Of a stretch of DNA of 46,434 nucleotides, positions 44,062 through 46,434 are shown piece by piece. Both the position numbers and the translations under genes were made by a program. Origin of the DNA: an uncultured Hyphomicrobiales bacterium (GTDB taxonomy: Bacteria > Pseudomonadota > Alphaproteobacteria > Rhizobiales > Beijerinckiaceae); NCBI GenBank assembly GCA_903877935.1, contig CAIRGA010000146.1, positions 1 to 46,434 of the forward strand, read 5' to 3'. Below the pieces are notes generated by a model that saw nothing but the letters and a program-made list of their open reading frames with translations, searched no databases and was not told the DNA's origin. Within the stretch, counting starts at the first letter, position 1. Every line of letters starts with the position of its first letter.

Positions 44062-46434
44062 ATGACCGATACCGCCCCTAAGCGCGATTATTCCGAGACC
44101 CTGTTTCTCCCGCAAACCGAATTTCCGATGCGCGCGGGCCTGCCGCAGCGCGAGCCGGAGCTGATTGCGCGCTGGAACAAGATGGATTTGTATAAGCGCC
44201 TGCGCGAAACCTCAGCCGGTCGCCCGCGCTTTGTGCTGCATGATGGCCCTCCCTACGCCAACGGCAACATCCATATCGGCCATGCGCTCAACAAGGTGCT
44301 GAAGGATTTGGTCACGCGCAGCCAGCAAATGCTGGGCTTTGACTCCAATTACGTCCCCGGCTGGGATTGCCACGGTCTGCCGATCGAATGGAAGATCGAG
44401 GAGCAATACCGCGCCAAGGGCAAAAACAAAGACGAAGTCCCCGTCATCGAATTCCGCAAAGAATGCCGCACCTTCGCCGAGCATTGGCTCTCCGTGCAGC
44501 GCGAAGAGTTCAAGCGTTTAGGGATTACGGGCGATTGGGATCATCCCTACTCGACGATGGCCTATCACGCCGAAGCGCAGATTGCGCGCGAGATCATGAA
44601 GTTCAAGGATAACGGGCTTTTGTATCGCGGCTCGAAGCCCGTGATGTGGTCGGTGGTTGAGAAGACGGCACTGGCCGAGGCGGAGATCGAGTATCACGAC
44701 CATACGAGTGATATGGTTTGGGTGAAGTTTCCGATTGTGCCACGCAATGACGGAACAATTGGAGGTATTCTTCGAGAAGATGATACAGACCTTGCTAAAA
44801 AAATAACAAATGCGATGTTAAATTCGTCAATTGTTATTTGGACAACAACACCTTGGACACTTCCAGGCAACCGTGCAATTTCTTATTCACTTAAAATTGA
44901 ATACGCTATCTATGAAGTTGTAAGCAATGATCGTGATTTTGGCCCGCGGATTGGCGAAACTTATGTTATCGCGAAAAAATTATTTTCGGCTGTAGAGCAA
45001 TCTTCAAAAATAGCTTTGAAACATCTTTATGATCTTCGGCCCGCAGATTTGTCGGGTTGGGTTTGTGCGCATCCGCTCGCGTCCCTCGGTTATAATTTCA
45101 TGGTTCCCCTTCTCGACGGCGATCACGTCACAGATGACGCTGGCACCGGGTTCGTCCACACCGCACCGGGCCATGGTCGCGAAGATTTTGAAATATGGAT
45201 GTCAGCCTCTACTCAAATTAAATTACAAATGTTCGGCATCGACACCCGCATCCCTTTCACCATCGATGATGACAGCATCTACACCAAGGAAGCCCCCGGC
45301 TTTGAGGGCAAGCGCGTTATCACCGAGAAGGGCGACAAGGGTGACGCGAATGAAGCCGTTATCAAGGCGCTCATCGACCAAGGCAATCTGGTTGCACGTG
45401 GCCGCTTGAAGCATCAATACCCGCATTCATGGCGCTCGAAAAAGCCGGTGATTTTCCGCAACACGCCGCAATGGTTTATTGCGATGGATAAGCCATTTAC
45501 CCTCGATGCTTCCTTCTCCCTGAGGGAGAAGGAAAGCGCTCACACGCTTCGCCAAACCGCCTTCAACGCGATCAAGCAAACCGAATGGGTGCCCGCAACA
45601 GGTGAGAACCGCATCACGGGCATGATCGAGAACAAGCCCGATTGGGTGATGTCGCGCCAACGCGCATGGGGCGTGCCAATCACGGTATTTGTGCATAAAG
45701 AAACCAAAGAACTTCTGCACGATCAACGCGTCGATGAAGCCATTGCCGCAGCCTTCGATATCGATGGTGGCGATGCGTGGTTTGCCGATGGTGCTAAGGA
45801 TCGCTTCTTAAAACCTTTCGGCCATAATCCCGACCACTATGACATGGTCATGGACGTGCTTGATGTGTGGTTTGATTCAGGCTCCACCCATTCCTATGTG
45901 CTCAACACGCCCGCCTATTTCCCGACGCTCGCGGGCATCCAACGCATCGTCGATGGCGGTAAAGACCGCGTGATGTATCTGGAAGGTTCCGATCAGCATC
46001 GTGGCTGGTTCCAGTCGTCGCTTTTAGAGAGCTGCGGCACGCGTGGTCGTGCGCCGTTTGATGTCGTTCTCACCCACGGTTTCGTGCTCGATGAGAAGGG
46101 CCAGAAGATGTCGAAGTCTTTGGGCAATGTCACCGCCCCGCAAGACATCATCAAAGACTCAGGCGCCGATATTTTGCGCCTCTGGGTGGCGGCAGCGGAC
46201 TATTCGGACGATCTGCGCATCGGCAAAGAAATCTTGAAAACCTTTGTCGAAACCTACCGCAAACTGCGCAACACGCTGCGCTGGATGCTGGGCACACTCG
46301 CTCATTACGATGCCGCCCACAGCATCAAGGCAGCCGACATGCCCGAGCTTGAACGCTTGATGTTGCACCGTTTGGCAGAACTCGCGCCGATCATCAGCAA
46401 AGCTTACGAGACCTATGATTATCGCAAGGTCATC
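44062..46434 (+). CDS. ileS: Isoleucyl-tRNA synthetase, 3' end cut by the window
   Basis: The frame is open from 44062 to the window end (791 codons); the ORF track misses it because no stop is reached. Class I synthetase: HIGH is in [24 protein letters not shown] follows, the CP1 editing domain has [13 protein letters not shown] and [11 protein letters not shown], and KMSKS is in [13 protein letters not shown]. The anticodon-binding domain and zinc tail lie beyond the window. Two oddities: codons from about 44750 to 45060 are AT-rich, giving a patch within the editing domain, and a REP-like palindrome (45512-45532) is read in frame as SFSLREKE in a loop just before the [12 protein letters not shown] region. 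The frame survives both. No clear ribosome-binding site precedes the ATG. Confidence 0.94.
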   Translation, partial: MTDTAPKRDYSETLFLPQTEFPMRAGLPQREPELIARWNKMDLYKRLRETSAGRPRFVLHDGPPYANGNIHIGHALNKVLKDLVTRSQQMLGFDSNYVPGWDCHGLPIEWKIEEQYRAKGKNKDEVPVIEFRKECRTFAEHWLSVQREEFKRLGITGDWDHPYSTMAYHAEAQIAREIMKFKDNGLLYRGSKPVMWSVVEKTALAEAEIEYHDHTSDMVWVKFPIVPRNDGTIGGILREDDTDLAKKITNAMLNSSIVIWTTTPWTLPGNRAISYSLKIEYAIYEVVSNDRDFGPRIGETYVIAKKLFSAVEQSSKIALKHLYDLRPADLSGWVCAHPLASLGYNFMVPLLDGDHVTDDAGTGFVHTAPGHGREDFEIWMSASTQIKLQMFGIDTRIPFTIDDDSIYTKEAPGFEGKRVITEKGDKGDANEAVIKALIDQGNLVARGRLKHQYPHSWRSKKPVIFRNTPQWFIAMDKPFTLDASFSLREKESAHTLRQTAFNAIKQTEWVPATGENRITGMIENKPDWVMSRQRAWGVPITVFVHKETKELLHDQRVDEAIAAAFDIDGGDAWFADGAKDRFLKPFGHNPDHYDMVMDVLDVWFDSGSTHSYVLNTPAYFPTLAGIQRIVDGGKDRVMYLEGSDQHRGWFQSSLLESCGTRGRAPFDVVLTHGFVLDEKGQKMSKSLGNVTAPQDIIKDSGADILRLWVAAADYSDDLRIGKEILKTFVETYRKLRNTLRWMLGTLAHYDAAHSIKAADMPELERLMLHRLAELAPIISKAYETYDYRKVI
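45512..45532. repeat. REP-like palindrome inside the ileS reading frame
   Basis: CCTTCTCCC-TGA-GGGAGAAGG is a perfect 9-bp stem with a 3-base loop. It shares its head (CCTTCTCC...GGAGAAGG) with the two REP-like elements in the ileS upstream spacer, and is translated in frame as part of a loop. Confidence 0.8.

Overview
The window reads as a chromosomal segment of an alphaproteobacterium, most likely order Hyphomicrobiales (Rhizobiales). Markers are a MucR/Ros regulator, a CcrM-type adenine methyltransferase, split hisZ/hisG ATP-phosphoribosyltransferase genes next to hisS, a TipF-like degenerate EAL protein, a class IIA HAD hydrolase beside ribF, and a petABC operon in which cytochrome b and cytochrome c1 are separate genes (unlike the fused fbcH of Bradyrhizobium). 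Most genes are core metabolism or information processing. I see no prophage, insertion sequence, CRISPR array, rRNA or tRNA gene. Family-level placement is not possible from the sequence alone.

Layout. 0-7.8 kb: mucR, sodB, an iron-type alcohol dehydrogenase, rplY-pth-ychF, then on the minus strand a short-chain dehydrogenase, apt and mtnP (methylthioadenosine to adenine to AMP salvage). 7.9-12.3 kb: the cytochrome bc1 operon (Rieske, b, c1; minus strand) diverging from trmL-hemF. 12.4-16.4 kb: a class IV aminotransferase, an M20 peptidase, a phosphate acyltransferase and a GST, all minus. 16.5-23.4 kb: a membrane histidine kinase, then minus-strand cobT, a cytochrome P450, ccrM, rnhB and a radical SAM gene. 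23.5-30.4 kb: a small GT2-like protein, an old-yellow-enzyme oxidoreductase, an agmatinase-family ureohydrolase, an aminotransferase, a SbmA/BacA-like ABC transporter and a META-domain protein. 30.4-35.4 kb: hisG-hisZ, an M23 peptidase and hisS. 35.6-39.5 kb: a small unknown ORF, a Phd/YefM-VapC toxin-antitoxin pair behind tandem palindromes, an omega-amino-acid aminotransferase and a winged-helix/TM/TPR protein. 39.5-46.4 kb: a heavy-metal-binding protein, a TipF-like protein, a HAD hydrolase, a degenerate receiver, ribF and a 3'-truncated ileS.

Working together: MtnP and Apt make a complete adenine-salvage pair. The bc1 complex sits beside heme synthesis (hemF). HisZ and HisG form the hetero-oligomeric first enzyme of histidine synthesis and hisS uses the product. 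The P450 start codon lies one base after the ccrM stop, so the two are probably translated together.

The most unusual signals are not new gene families but DNA-level patterns: (i) ileS carries an AT-rich patch of about 300 bases through its editing domain and, further on, an in-frame copy of the palindrome that also occurs as an inverted pair just upstream of the gene; (ii) two spacers each begin right after a minus-strand stop codon and are built of seven-base units; (iii) the ccrM leader has two GANTC sites, a CtrA-like box and a hairpin over its ribosome-binding site; (iv) tandem palindromes form a likely operator in front of the toxin-antitoxin pair. Several ORF-track starts are too long; I chose shorter starts where a ribosome-binding site or family length supports it.
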